Source of the DNA: NCEH01 sp043195135
GTDB lineage: Bacteria > Pseudomonadota > Alphaproteobacteria > Rhizobiales > Xanthobacteraceae
Assembly: GCF_043195135.1 (NCBI RefSeq)
Contig: NZ_JBAFWP010000013.1
Length of the DNA stretch: 64,000 nucleotides
Direction: 5' to 3' (one strand)
Positions within the stretch are counted from its first letter, which is position 1. Each line of letters begins with the position of its first letter. Below are positions 1-8,898 of this stretch, one piece after another. The translations under genes were made by a program, and so were the position numbers. The notes beneath the pieces were generated by a model that ran no database searches, was not told the DNA's origin, and saw only the letters and a list, made by a program, of their open reading frames with translations.

Positions 1-1805
1 TCAGGCACTGGGTCATCGACTAGCGCCTGAAGTGGCAGTGCTCCATCGCCCTGCGCATGGCAGCGCAACAGCGCCCCCATCGCATGCCGATCCACCGCCT
101 TCGAGAAGGCGAAACCTTGCCCGAGCGTGCAGCCCATCGCCCAAAGCTGACTGGCCTGGACCTCCGTTTCGATCCCTTCGGCCACGACACTGATGCCGAG
201 TTTGCGCGCGATGTCGATCAGGGCCTCGACGATCACCAGACTCGGATCGTCGGGCCAAAGGCGCGCGATGAACGATCTGTCGATCTTGATCGCATCGACC
301 GGCACGGTGATCAGATGCGTGAGCGAGGCATAACCTGTCCCGAAATCATCGAGAACCACGCTTACGCCGTGATCGCGTAGCGCCTTGATCTCACGCGCTA
401 CCGCCCGATCCCGCTCACCCATGTAGGCTTCCTCCTTCACTTCGAGAAAGAGGTGATGCAAGGGGACGCCGGCGCGGCCGAACGTATCTTCAAGCTTGCC
501 CATCAGGCTTCCGGTATAGAAGTCCGCCGTCGAAATGTTCACTCCGACTTGCCGAAACGGGATGCCGTCATCCAGCCAGCGCCGGACATCGGCCGCCACG
601 ATGGAGAACATCCGGTTGGTCAGCTCGGCCGCGACATGGGCATCGCAGGTCGCCTCCTGAAAGGCGCTGGCCGGAAGGATGACGCCCTCGGGCGTCCTCA
701 TCCGGCATAGCGCCTCGACGCTGACGATCTCCTGACTGTCGAGCCTCACGATCGGCTGATAATAGGCATCGATCCGCCCCTCTCGAAGCGCCGCTGTAAC
801 GTCGCGGATGGCATCGCGGCGGTGGGTGATCCTGGTGCCGATCCCCGGCCAGTACCGGACGAACCCGCCACGGCCGGTCTCCTTGGCGTGGTAGAGCGCG
901 AAATCGGCATTCTGGTTGACGACCATCGCGGTCACATCGCCCGGCCCAACCACCGCCCCGCCGATCGTCGCCTTCGGCACGACCATATGCCCCTCGCAAT
1001 CGGCAGGCACCTCCAGGGTGTTGAAGATCGCCTCGGCAGTCGCATCCAAATCGACAAGAGCGGCATGGTTCTGAACGATAATCGCGAACTCGTCGCCGCC
1101 GAGCCGGAACGTCACGTCCGGCGACATCACCCGCGAGATCCGGCTGGCCGCCGTGCGGATCAGGGCATCCCCCGCCAGATGACCAAAGGTGTCGTTGATC
1201 ACTTTCAGATTGTCGAGATCGACGATGAACAGCGCCCAGGAACCGGGGATATCGCAAGACAAGCCTGCCATCGCCGAATTGAAGGCCGAGCGGTTCGGCA
1301 ACCCTGTGAGCGCGTCCACATTCGCCCGGCGTTCCCGATCCTCGACCCGCACATGACGTCTGAGCGCCACTTCGCAAAGTTCGATACACGAAGCCATCAC
1401 CGCGCGATCCGTCTCACCCGGTCCACGCAGCTCCGGATAGTACATGGCAACGACGCCGATCGGTGCTTCCGCCGCATCGCCGACCGGAACCGACCAGCAC
1501 GCCTTGAGGCCGAGCGGCAGCAGCAGCTTTATGACCTTGGCGCAGCGAGAATCATGTTCGACATCCTCGATCGCCACCGGGGTTCGAAGATAGGCCGCAG
1601 CACCGCATGACCCCACCTCCGGGCCGAACATCATGCCGTCCAGTATCGCGTTGAACGCCTCCGGCAGGCTTGGTGCGGCGAGCGGATGCAACAGTCCAGC
1701 ATGATCGACTTTCAGGATCGAGCAAATGACACCCGGCAAAGCGTCTTCGACACCCAAGCAAATCTGACGAGCCGTTTCCTCAATCGGGTCGCCATTTGCG
1801 ATCAT
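1..1805 (-). CDS. GAF-GGDEF-EAL cyclic-di-GMP signalling protein, 3' end beyond the window
   Basis: The minus-strand frame is open from about 1805 to base 1, so the C-terminus lies outside the window. In order the translation shows a GAF-type sensor domain (about residues 5-155, with the GSCGAAAY and ACWSVP signatures typical of GAF domains joined to c-di-GMP enzymes), a GGDEF diguanylate cyclase domain with an intact GGDEF motif near residue 235, and an EAL phosphodiesterase domain with VEAL near 360 and DDFGTGYASL near 485. Both active-site signatures look intact, so it could make or degrade c-di-GMP. The start is the ATG at 1805, the first Met before the GAF domain. The frame stays open upstream through a hydrophobic stretch, so an N-terminal membrane segment with a non-ATG start cannot be excluded. 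A perfect palindrome lies 62-78 bases upstream of this start. Confidence 0.85.
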   Translation of the reverse strand, partial: MIANGDPIEETARQICLGVEDALPGVICSILKVDHAGLLHPLAAPSLPEAFNAILDGMMFGPEVGSCGAAAYLRTPVAIEDVEHDSRCAKVIKLLLPLGLKACWSVPVGDAAEAPIGVVAMYYPELRGPGETDRAVMASCIELCEVALRRHVRVEDRERRANVDALTGLPNRSAFNSAMAGLSCDIPGSWALFIVDLDNLKVINDTFGHLAGDALIRTAASRISRVMSPDVTFRLGGDEFAIIVQNHAALVDLDATAEAIFNTLEVPADCEGHMVVPKATIGGAVVGPGDVTAMVVNQNADFALYHAKETGRGGFVRYWPGIGTRITHRRDAIRDVTAALREGRIDAYYQPIVRLDSQEIVSVEALCRMRTPEGVILPASAFQEATCDAHVAAELTNRMFSIVAADVRRWLDDGIPFRQVGVNISTADFYTGSLMGKLEDTFGRAGVPLHHLFLEVKEEAYMGERDRAVAREIKALRDHGVSVVLDDFGTGYASLTHLITVPVDAIKIDRSFIARLWPDDPSLVIVEALIDIARKLGISVVAEGIETEVQASQLWAMGCTLGQGFAFSKAVDRHAMGALLRCHAQGDGALPLQALVDDPVP

Positions 1806-1866
1806 TCGCAAGATGTTGTTTTGAAAACGAAGCAATACCCTCGCCACCCAATAGCCAATTGTGAAT

Positions 1867-1883
1867 GCGACTATAATAGTCGC
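1867..1883. promoter_or_regulatory. 17-bp perfect palindrome, operator-like
   Basis: GCGACTAT-A-ATAGTCGC is a perfect inverted repeat with 8-base arms and one central base. It lies between the divergent c-di-GMP gene and the leader of ardC, where an operator would be expected. Two related sites with the same CTATNATAG core occur at 6224-6252 and 19222-19250. Confidence 0.5.
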
Positions 1884-2028
1884 CGCAGATGAATTCCGAT
1901 TTATCGACTTTGCTAAATGTTGAGTTAATCGCGCCAGCGTGATGACCGGGAGGGGAAAGCCTTCCCCTGCGCCCGAGCCCAAGGTCTCGGGCGACCCCTT
2001 CTGCGGGGAGACCCCGCAACGCCCCCAT

Positions 2029-2110
2029 AGAGTGAGAGTGCGGATCGGCTTTGCCGTGACGGGTTGAGGGCTGGAGGAGAGGCCTCCGGCGCCCGTCGCG
2101 GAGAACCGCG
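2029..2110 (+). promoter_or_regulatory. Structured 5' leader of ardC (two-stem hairpin motif, copy 1)
   Basis: It starts with the box AGAGTGAGAG (2029-2038). An outer stem pairs 2054-2063 with 2092-2101 (ten pairs, one G-U). An inner stem pairs 2070-2077 with 2083-2090 around the loop AGAGG. The outer stem ends in the GGAG ribosome binding site of ardC. The same architecture with compensatory base changes precedes the genes at 6415 and 10783. It is inferred to be a cis-acting RNA or protein-binding element that controls translation. Confidence 0.6.
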
Positions 2111-3073
2111 ATGTCCAGAAACACCGCTCGCGCCCGTACCGGCTCCGACCGAACGAGCCTCTATGACGACATTACCAGCAAGATCATCTCGGAGCTGGAG
2201 GCCGGCCGTGTGCCCTGGGTCCAGCCCTGGGGGACAGCGGCGGCCAAAGCGCCGCTTGCCATGCCGAGGAACGCCGCCACCCGCCGGCAGTATTCAGGGA
2301 TCAATGTGCTGATCCTCTGGGGAAGCGTCACCCAGCACGGCTTCACCTGCCAGAGCTGGCTGACGTTTCGCCAGGCACTGGCGCTCGGCGGCAATGTCCG
2401 CAAGGGAGAGCACGGCACGACCGTCGTCTATGCCGACCGCTTCGTACCGGACGACGAGAAAAAGCGCGCCCGCGAGACCGGCGAGGATGCCCAGGCGATC
2501 CCGTTCCTGAAGCGCTTCACGGTCTTCAACGCGGCGCAGTGCGAAAATCTGCCCGAGGATGTGGCCGTCGTTGCCCCGCCGCCACCGCCCGGCCTGATCG
2601 AGCCGCAGGTCGAGGCCCTGATCGCAGCCACCGGCATCGACTTCCGCATCGGCGGCAATCGCGCCTTCTACGCGCCCGGCCTCGATTATGTGATGGTCCC
2701 GCCGCCGCAGGCCTATTTCGAGGCGATCAACTGGCATCGCACGGCCCTGCATGAGCTGGGGCACGCCAGCGGCCACCACAGCCGGCTCGACCGGGATCTC
2801 ACCGGCTCCTTCGGGACGAAAAAGTACGCCTTCGAGGAGCTGGTCGCGGAGATGAACGCGGCCTTCTGCTGCGCCTCGCTCGGCATCGTCCCGACCGTGC
2901 ACCACGCGGACTACATCGGCTCTTGGCTCGAAGTGCTGCGCGAGGACAACCGCGCGATCGTCCGTGCTGCATCCCAGGCCAGCAAGGCGGCGGACTATCT
3001 GCTCGGCTTCCTGCCTGACGCGGAGCCAGCGGCAGACGCGGACGACATCTCGATCGAGCGGAGGGCGGCATGA
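2111..3073 (+). CDS. ardC: ArdC-family antirestriction / zincin-like protein
   Basis: The 320-residue protein has the two-part ArdC (DUF1738) layout. An N-terminal ssDNA-binding-like domain covers about residues 15-130. A zincin-like metallopeptidase domain follows, with HELGHASGH at about residue 214 and a downstream EELVAEM segment that supplies the third ligand region. ArdC proteins enter the recipient during conjugation and protect incoming DNA from restriction; that is family knowledge. The ATG lies just after a GGAG site embedded in a hairpin leader. The stop overlaps the start of the DUF2958 gene, so the two are translationally coupled. A second, truncated ArdC occurs at 41219-41986. 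Confidence 0.88.
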   Translation: MSRNTARARTGSDRTSLYDDITSKIISELEAGRVPWVQPWGTAAAKAPLAMPRNAATRRQYSGINVLILWGSVTQHGFTCQSWLTFRQALALGGNVRKGEHGTTVVYADRFVPDDEKKRARETGEDAQAIPFLKRFTVFNAAQCENLPEDVAVVAPPPPPGLIEPQVEALIAATGIDFRIGGNRAFYAPGLDYVMVPPPQAYFEAINWHRTALHELGHASGHHSRLDRDLTGSFGTKKYAFEELVAEMNAAFCCASLGIVPTVHHADYIGSWLEVLREDNRAIVRAASQASKAADYLLGFLPDAEPAADADDISIERRAA

Positions 3074-3441
3074 TCCTCCTGACCCCCGAGCTGCGCGAGC
3101 GCCTGCTCGCCAACGGCCGCGAGCGCGACGGCGACCATGTCCCCGTCGTCCGCTTCTTCAACCCGCTCGGCGTCGGCACCTGGCTGGCGACCGAACTCGA
3201 CGAGGATGGCGACACCCTGTTCGGCCTTGCCGATCTCGGCGAGCCCGAGCTTGGCTCGTTCAGCCTCTCCGAAATGGCGGCCGTGCGCCTTCCATTCGGC
3301 ATGGGCATCGAGCGCGACATCCTGTTCGAGGGTGCGTTCCCGATCTCCGTCTATGCCGAGGCAGCCCGCCAGACCGGCAGCATCACCACGGCGGAGCGTG
3401 TCCTGCACGCCGCTGCCAGATCACGTCGGGAGGGTCGGTGA
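3070..3441 (+). CDS. DUF2958 domain protein
   Basis: The 123-residue acidic protein starts at an ATG overlapping the ardC stop (ATGA). Its middle contains the WLATELDEDGD and LGSFSLSEM segments characteristic of DUF2958, a small domain common beside ArdC on alphaproteobacterial plasmids and integrative elements. It has no signal peptide or membrane segment. Biochemical function is unknown. It probably acts in the same conjugation or antirestriction setting as ArdC because of the strict coupling. The next small reading frame again overlaps its stop (TGATG). Confidence 0.8.
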   Translation: MILLTPELRERLLANGRERDGDHVPVVRFFNPLGVGTWLATELDEDGDTLFGLADLGEPELGSFSLSEMAAVRLPFGMGIERDILFEGAFPISVYAEAARQTGSITTAERVLHAAARSRREGR

Positions 3442-3641
3442 TGCGCTTCCGCCGCTGGCCCAGACCCACCGCCTATCGGCAGACGTCGCGCAAACGCGCG
3501 GCGTTTCTCCGTGGAGCGCGAGGCCCTGCCGCTCTTCGCCGCGCAGATCGCCACTCGCCAACATGGTGTCGACGAGAAGATGGCCTGGCGCACCGCGAGG
3601 ATCATGCCAGATGGCGGGCGTCAGCCAGGCGCCATGGATAA
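3441..3641 (+). pseudogene. Small basic protein gene, probably frameshifted
   Basis: An ATG overlapping the DUF2958 stop opens a frame encoding MRFRRWPRPTAYRQTSRK and onward, very Arg-rich. After about 24 residues the coding character moves to the +1 frame, where REALPLFAAQIA and HGVDEKMAWR follow and run to about 3640. The combined sequence reads like the small basic protein that often follows DUF2958 in such elements (inference from memory of the family). The break near 3505-3515 suggests a one- or two-base indel. It could also be a real short divergent gene of 66 residues. Confidence 0.4.
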
Positions 3642-3756
3642 GGAGGATGGTCTTTGGACATGGTTGCGGTTCCTGTTTTCTGGGAGGCGGCCATGTCCTT
3701 CAGCGTCATGGCCGCCGGTTCAGAGAAGATGCGTTCATGCGATGGGCGGCGTCCGA

Positions 3757-4359
3757 TCAGCCGAACTTCACGAGGTTGAGCGCCGGGAGCGGCCCACCGG
3801 GGAACTGGACGAGGCGACCGCCGACCGAGATCGGTCCGAGGTCGATGCCGAAGAAGCCGAGCCGGTCGATAAGTGCGCCGACCTCCGCCTTCGATCCGGC
3901 GTCATCGCCGGAATAGAACAGCACACGACGGCCACCCTCGACGCGAGGATCACCCGACAGCAGGTGCGGTTGCAGGTGGTTGAAGGCTTTGACCACCCGC
4001 GCGCCGGGCACGAGGCCCGTGAAGACTTCGCTAGAAAGCCGGCCATTGAGTTCGGCGGGCTTGAAGAGCGGCGCTTCGATCGGATTGTTGGCGTCGATGA
4101 CGATGCGGCCGCCGAAGTCCGGCAGGCCGGCGAGCGCCGCGGGAAGCTTCGACCAGTTGACCGCGACGAGCACAATATCCTTCGACGCCGCTTCCTCACG
4201 GGTGCCGGCCTCGATGGTCGGGCCGATGGCGGCCACCACATCCTTCAGGCTGTCCGGGCCACGGCTGTTGGAAAGCGTGGCGCGGATGTTGTTGTTGGCA
4301 AGAGCCGTTGCGAAGGCGCGGCCGATATTGCCAGCGCCGATGATGCCGATGCTGTTCAT
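3757..4359 (-). CDS. NADPH-dependent F420 reductase-like / NAD(P)-binding oxidoreductase
   Basis: The 200-residue protein starts with a Rossmann dinucleotide-binding motif, GIIGAGNIGRAFATAL, and continues with a substrate-side region typical of the NADPH-dependent F420 reductase / pyrroline-5-carboxylate reductase-like family (VVKAFNHLQP, VLFYSGDD). Proteins of this type in bacteria lacking F420 are annotated as generic reductases; the substrate is unknown. It is downstream of and on the same strand as the SDR gene (35-base gap), so both form one operon divergent from the LysR regulator at 5254. Confidence 0.8.
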   Translation of the reverse strand: MNSIGIIGAGNIGRAFATALANNNIRATLSNSRGPDSLKDVVAAIGPTIEAGTREEAASKDIVLVAVNWSKLPAALAGLPDFGGRIVIDANNPIEAPLFKPAELNGRLSSEVFTGLVPGARVVKAFNHLQPHLLSGDPRVEGGRRVLFYSGDDAGSKAEVGALIDRLGFFGIDLGPISVGGRLVQFPGGPLPALNLVKFG

Positions 4360-4394
4360 GGCAGAGTCCTTTCAGGGTTCCGTTGTCAGGAGGA

Positions 4395-5156
4395 TCAGGC
4401 GGTCAGTCCGCCGTCAGCGACAATGTCTGCGCCGGTGACGAAGGCCGCATCGGGGCTGGCGAGGAAGGCGACGACGCTGGCGATCTCGGCGGGCTGGCCG
4501 TAGCGGCCGATCGCCATACCGGGGCCGACGATGGCGGCCACAGGGCCGTCCGCCGGGTTCATGTCGGTATCGGTCGGGCCGGGATGGACCGTGTTGACGG
4601 TGATGCCCTTGGGACCGAGGTCGCGCACAAGGCTGCGGTTGAAGCCGGTGATCGCGCCCTTGGTCAGCGTATAGACCGAGGCAGTCGGGAACGCTGCATA
4701 GCGCGTCATGGACGAGCCGATATGGATGATGCGCCCACCCGGCGTCATGTGCCGCACCGCTTCCTGGGTGGCGACGAAAACGCCGGTGACGTTGACGGCG
4801 ATCATCCGCTCATAGTCTTCGAACTTGAAGTCCTCGATGGGGGCGTTCACCGCTACACCGGCATTGTTGACGAGAATGTCGATGCCGCCGAAGGCCGAGA
4901 CGGTCTGAGCCACGGCGGCCCGGACGGCTTCGGGGTTGCCGGCGTCTGCCGCGATAGCGATGGCCTTGCCGCCCGCCGCCTCGATGTCGGCGACGACTTG
5001 GGCGGCCCTGTTGGGCGAGGCGCTATAGGTGATGGCGACCGCTGCGCCATCGGCGGCGAGCTTCCTGGCGATGGCCGCGCCGATCGAGCGCGAGCCGCCG
5101 GTGACGAGAGCGACCTTGCCGGTCAGGAAATGGGTGGGGTTGGTCATTGTCTTCAC
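4395..5156 (-). CDS. SDR-family oxidoreductase
   Basis: The 253-residue protein is a classical short-chain dehydrogenase/reductase. It has the N-terminal cofactor motif TGGSRSIG (Ser where most members have Gly), NNAG near residue 95, a catalytic Ser-Tyr-Lys set (GSSMTRY, then YTLTK) and a PGPTDTDMN segment, with the usual C-terminal G-ADIVADGG. It reduces or oxidises a carbonyl/alcohol with NAD(P)H; the substrate cannot be read from sequence. It is the first gene of a two-gene operon divergent from a LysR regulator that probably controls it. This trio looks like independent cargo within the conjugative backbone. Confidence 0.88.
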   Translation of the reverse strand: MKTMTNPTHFLTGKVALVTGGSRSIGAAIARKLAADGAAVAITYSASPNRAAQVVADIEAAGGKAIAIAADAGNPEAVRAAVAQTVSAFGGIDILVNNAGVAVNAPIEDFKFEDYERMIAVNVTGVFVATQEAVRHMTPGGRIIHIGSSMTRYAAFPTASVYTLTKGAITGFNRSLVRDLGPKGITVNTVHPGPTDTDMNPADGPVAAIVGPGMAIGRYGQPAEIASVVAFLASPDAAFVTGADIVADGGLTA

Positions 5157-5253
5157 TCCGTTTGCGTTTCGATGGAGGGAAGATGGCCTGTTTATTTCCT
5201 CTTGATTAGACGGTAATGTCTTGATCTGATTTCAAGCAACCGTTGAAAGAAAT

Positions 5254-6183
5254 ATGGAGACGCTGGCTAACCTCGAAAGCTTCGTCAGAAGCGCGGAAAC
5301 CTCCAGCTTCTCGGAGGCGGCGCGGCGCATGGCGCTTACCCCGGCCGCCGTCAGCCGCAACGTGGCGATGCTGGAACGGAATCTTGGCGTGCGGCTGTTC
5401 CAGCGTTCGACCCGCAAGCTAATGCTGACCGAGGCGGGCGAACGCTTCCTTCAGTCCATCGGCGGCAATCTTGACGCCCTGCAAGCCGCCATCGCCGATG
5501 CTTCATCTGGCGCATCCGAGCCGGCGGGCGTGCTGAAGGTCAGCCTCAGCCCTACCTTTGGCATCACCCATATCCTGCCGCTGTTGCCGGAACTTTTGCG
5601 CCGATACCCGCTGATCCGGCCGGAATGGCACTTCGAGAACCGACCCGTCGATCTTGTTGCCGAGGGCTATGACGTGGCGATCGGCGGCGGCTTCGACCTG
5701 GCGCCGGGCATCGTCGCCCGGACGCTGGCGCCCGCCCACATCATCGCTGTGGCCTCACCCGCCTACATCGCCGAACGCATGCCGCCGATCGATCCCTCCG
5801 GGCTCTCGCAACTCGACGGGATCGTCATGCGCTCGCTTAGGACCGGCCGCGTCCGTCATTGGGCAATGCGCAACGCGGCGGGAGCCGAGATTACGGCGCC
5901 ATTGCGCGAAACGATCGTCGTCAACGACCCGGCGGCGATGCGCGAAGCGGCAAGGCTCGGCCTCGGCGTGGCGATGCTCGCCGTGCCCGATGTCCTGCCC
6001 GAACTGGAAAACGGCAGCCTCGTTCGCCTTCTCCCACATTGGTATTCCGATGCGGGGGCGATTTCGCTCTACTACGCCTCGCGCACCCTCCTGCCAGCCA
6101 AGACACGGGCCTTCGTCGATCTGGTCGCGGAAGCGTTCAAACGAGATCGATTGGCCGAGCGATTTGCGGGAAGCCTTGGCTAG
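5254..6183 (+). CDS. LysR-family transcriptional regulator
   Basis: The 309-residue protein has an N-terminal winged helix-turn-helix (METLANLESFVRSAE, then FSEAARRMALTPAAVSRNVAMLE) and a LysR substrate-binding domain. It is close in layout to regulators of short-chain dehydrogenase operons (VAEGYDVAIGGG, then ASPAYIAE). The 97-base gap to the divergent SDR gene should hold both promoters and its binding site. LysR proteins normally repress themselves and activate the divergent operon when a small inducer is bound. The start ATG follows GAAAGAAAT, a weak ribosome binding site. Confidence 0.88.
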   Translation: METLANLESFVRSAETSSFSEAARRMALTPAAVSRNVAMLERNLGVRLFQRSTRKLMLTEAGERFLQSIGGNLDALQAAIADASSGASEPAGVLKVSLSPTFGITHILPLLPELLRRYPLIRPEWHFENRPVDLVAEGYDVAIGGGFDLAPGIVARTLAPAHIIAVASPAYIAERMPPIDPSGLSQLDGIVMRSLRTGRVRHWAMRNAAGAEITAPLRETIVVNDPAAMREAARLGLGVAMLAVPDVLPELENGSLVRLLPHWYSDAGAISLYYASRTLLPAKTRAFVDLVAEAFKRDRLAERFAGSLG

Positions 6184-6223
6184 ATATTAGCGCCGATAGA
6201 ACTGAAACGCTTGGGGGCAAAAC

Positions 6224-6252
6224 CGCCCGAATACACCATCTATTATAGTCGC
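6224..6252 (+). repeat. Operator-like site 2, shared 29-bp segment
   Basis: The segment from CGCCCGAATAC to TATAGTCGC is repeated in inverted orientation at 19222-19250, with about two mismatches. It contains the core CTAT-T-ATAG and one full arm ATAGTCGC identical to the palindrome at 1867. It lies about 80 bases upstream of the hairpin leader of the parB-like gene. It could be an operator or a recombination site; operator is favoured because it recurs upstream of genes. Confidence 0.45.
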
Positions 6253-6330
6253 TTTCCGTCAGCGCCAGAGGTTTTGAGGTCGATTTGATCCAGATTGGTT
6301 GGGCTCCGCGCCCAGCGGTGCCGAAAGAAG

Positions 6331-6414
6331 AGAGTGAGAGGGAGGATCGGATTTTCGTGACGGGTTGGAGGTCGAGAGAGAGGCTCTCGGCCGCCCGTCG
6401 CGGAGTAAATCCCG
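6331..6414 (+). promoter_or_regulatory. Structured 5' leader of the parB-like gene (hairpin motif, copy 2)
   Basis: It begins with AGAGTGAGAG (6331-6340). The outer stem pairs 6356-6364 with 6394-6402. The inner stem pairs 6370-6378 with 6384-6392 around the same AGAGG loop as copy 1. The inner stem sequence differs from copy 1 (CGAGAG/CTCTCG instead of GGAGG/CCTCC), but pairing is kept, which is direct covariation evidence. CGGAG at the outer stem foot is the ribosome binding site. Confidence 0.6.
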
Positions 6415-8547
6415 ATGGCTACTGCCATTCAGAAGATCGCCCTGTCGTCCTCGCGCGACATCCCTTTCAACAAGCTGGTGCTGAGCCAGTCCAACGTCCG
6501 CCGCGTGAAGGCGGGCGTCTCGATCGAGAATCTCGCCACCTCGATCGCCCGCCGCGGCCTGATCCAAAGCCTCAGTGTCTTTCCTGTTGTTGACGCCGAA
6601 GGCGTCGAAACCGGCATGTTCGAGGTGCCGGCCGGCGGTCGCCGTTTCCGCGCGCTCGAAATGCTGATGAAGCAGAAGCGCCTCGCCAAAATCGCGCCCG
6701 TGCCCTGCGTCGTGCGTGAGCGCGACGGCGCGATCCTCCCTGAAGAGGTCTCGCTGGCCGAGAACATCGAACGGGCGCCGCTCCATCCCCTCGATCAATT
6801 TCGCGCTTTCCACGACATGCTCACCAAGGGCATGACCGAGGAGGAGATTGCTGCGGCCTTCTTCCTGCCCGTCAACGTGGTCAAGCAGCGGCTGCGCCTC
6901 GCAACCGTATCGCCCGCGCTGCACGACGTCTATGCAGACGACGGCATGACGCTCGAGCAGCTCATGGCCTTCACCGTTTCTGAGGATCACGCCCGCCAGG
7001 AACAGGTGTGGGACGCGATCAAGGACGCCTGGTCGAAGGAGGCCCACCAGATCCGGCGCATGCTCACCGAGACAACGGTGCGCGCCTCCGACAAGCGCGC
7101 CGTCTTCCTTGGCACCGAAGCCTATGAGGCGGCCGGCGGCATCGTCATGCGCGACCTCTTCCAGTCCGACGATGGCGGATGGTTGCAGGATGCCGCGCTG
7201 CTCGATCGCCTCGTCGCGGAAAAGCTCAAGACCGAGGCCCAGGCGATCGCCGCCGAAGGCTGGAAGTGGATCGAGGTCGCCGTCAGCTTTCCCTTCGACG
7301 CCGCTCGCGGTCTGCGCGAGGTTTCCGGCACGCCGCTCGACCTGACCACCGAGGAGCTGGCGACCATCGAGGCGCTCAGCGCCGAACAGACCAAGCTCGA
7401 AGCGGAATATGAAGACGCCGACGAGCTGCCCGACGACATCGATGAACGCCTGGGCGAGATCGAGACCGCATTGGCGGCCTTCGATGATCGTCCCGAGCAA
7501 TTCGATCCGGCCGACATCGCCATCGCCGGCGTGTTCGTGAGCATCGATGCCGACGGATCGCTTTGCGTCGATCGGGGCTTCGTCCGGCCTGAAGATCTGC
7601 CCCCGGTCCGCACCGATGGCAACGATGAGACGGACGGCGAGCCTGTCGATCCCGCGGGCGCAACGGTGCAGCGAGCCGTCATCACCATCGGCGGCCAGGC
7701 GACCGATCCGGAGGACGACGACGAAGAGGACGGCATCAAGCCGCTGCCCGAACGCCTGGTCATCGAGCTAACGGCCTATCGCACCCTCGCGCTGCGCAAT
7801 GCCGTGGCGGACAATCCGCACATCGCCATGACGGCGCTCCTGCACAAGCTTGTCTCGGACAACTTCATGACCCGCATGTACACGGGGGCCATGGAGGCCG
7901 GCGTGAAGCACATCTACTTCCCGGTCCAGGACGAAGCGCTGAAGGACAGCCCCTCCGCGCGCGCCATGCAGGAACGCCACGATGCCTGGTCGGCGGATAT
8001 TCCGAAGGACGACAACGACCTTTGGAACTGGCTTGCCGGCCTCGACGACGCCAGCCGCATGGCGCTGCTGGCACATTGCGTCAGCTATGGGGTGAACGCC
8101 CTGTACGAGCGGCCGAACCCGCATAGCGGCAGCGGCGTGTCCCAGCACACGCTCGACATGCGGCTCGCGCAGGCCGACCGCCTCGCACGCGCGACCGGCC
8201 TCGACATCGTGCAGGCTGGCTGGCGGCCGACATTCGGCAACTACCTCAACCGTGTCACCAAGCCGCGTATCCTCGAAGCCGTCCGCGAGGGCGCCGGCGA
8301 GCGCGCCGCCCAGCTCATCGACCATCTGAAGAAGGGCGACATGGCCAAGGAAGCCGAGCGCCTGTTGGCCGATACCGGCTGGCTGCCCGAGCCGCTTCGC
8401 ATCGCTGACGCCGATGTCGCGCCGGACGCAGAAACCAGCAGCGCGGACGACGGCGCCGAGCTGCCTGCCTTCCTCGGCGCTGACGACGACGAGGCTGTAC
8501 CAGCCGACGGCGAGGATGACGAACATCAGCTCATCGCCGCCGAATGA
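6415..8547 (+). CDS. ParB/RepB/Spo0J-like N-terminal domain protein (710 aa)
   Basis: The N-terminal ~120 residues carry the ParB-type domain (LSQSNVRRVKAG, AGGRRFRALEM, LAENIERAPLHPLDQFRAF). A helix-turn-helix-like segment follows (EEIAAAFFLPVNVVKQRLRLA). The rest is a long acidic region with no family I can name. Proteins of this size and shape are widespread in alphaproteobacterial integrative elements, usually near ArdC and the strawberry-notch helicase. They are much longer than chromosomal ParB, so a role in element-specific replication or transfer is more likely than simple partitioning (inference). No ParA partner is visible in this window. A second member (564 aa) is at 43384-45078. 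Confidence 0.85.
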   Translation: MATAIQKIALSSSRDIPFNKLVLSQSNVRRVKAGVSIENLATSIARRGLIQSLSVFPVVDAEGVETGMFEVPAGGRRFRALEMLMKQKRLAKIAPVPCVVRERDGAILPEEVSLAENIERAPLHPLDQFRAFHDMLTKGMTEEEIAAAFFLPVNVVKQRLRLATVSPALHDVYADDGMTLEQLMAFTVSEDHARQEQVWDAIKDAWSKEAHQIRRMLTETTVRASDKRAVFLGTEAYEAAGGIVMRDLFQSDDGGWLQDAALLDRLVAEKLKTEAQAIAAEGWKWIEVAVSFPFDAARGLREVSGTPLDLTTEELATIEALSAEQTKLEAEYEDADELPDDIDERLGEIETALAAFDDRPEQFDPADIAIAGVFVSIDADGSLCVDRGFVRPEDLPPVRTDGNDETDGEPVDPAGATVQRAVITIGGQATDPEDDDEEDGIKPLPERLVIELTAYRTLALRNAVADNPHIAMTALLHKLVSDNFMTRMYTGAMEAGVKHIYFPVQDEALKDSPSARAMQERHDAWSADIPKDDNDLWNWLAGLDDASRMALLAHCVSYGVNALYERPNPHSGSGVSQHTLDMRLAQADRLARATGLDIVQAGWRPTFGNYLNRVTKPRILEAVREGAGERAAQLIDHLKKGDMAKEAERLLADTGWLPEPLRIADADVAPDAETSSADDGAELPAFLGADDDEAVPADGEDDEHQLIAAE

Positions 8548-8606
8548 CCGGCTTGCGGGGCGGCTTCGGCCGCTCCGCACCTTCCTCACATTCAAGGAAC
8601 TATCGC

Positions 8607-8828
8607 ATGGTGCAATCCAGCCCCACGCCGACCCGGCGCGTCGTCTTCCAGTATCTCGTCCCCGTTCATGTCGAGGGCGAAGATGGCCTCGTTGTCCAGG
8701 TGACGGTCATCGACGAGACACCTGTCCGCGATCCTGCCGTGGTCGAGGGCGATCCCGCCTATCCGACCGACGCCATCGCGGCCGCAGATGACGGCCAATC
8801 GTGGCCGTCCTGGCAGTTCGGTTACTAG
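8607..8828 (+). CDS. Small conserved-type hypothetical protein
   Basis: It encodes 73 residues starting MVQSSPTPTRRVVFQ. The start is fixed by AAGGAAC six bases upstream. The product is acidic, with a predicted beta-rich middle (FQYLVPVHVEGEDGLVVQVTV) and no signal peptide. It follows the parB-like gene by 59 bases on the same strand and ends just before a rho-independent terminator, so it is the last gene of that operon. No function is recognised. Confidence 0.6.
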   Translation: MVQSSPTPTRRVVFQYLVPVHVEGEDGLVVQVTVIDETPVRDPAVVEGDPAYPTDAIAAADDGQSWPSWQFGY

Positions 8829-8856
8829 CCCACTTGCCCCACCTCCCAGCCTTCCG

Positions 8857-8881
8857 AGCCCGGCCCAGCGCCGGGCTTTTT
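8857..8881 (+). terminator. Rho-independent terminator
   Basis: AGCCCGG (8857-8863) pairs with CCGGGCT (8871-8877) across a 7-base loop and is followed by a T-run. It closes the parB-like operon. Confidence 0.8.
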
Positions 8882-8898
8882 CGTTTCAGGAGCCCGAC

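Noticed and set aside
822..1610. 262-residue plus-strand frame at the window start
   Set aside because: The minus strand encodes a continuous GAF-GGDEF-EAL protein through this region.
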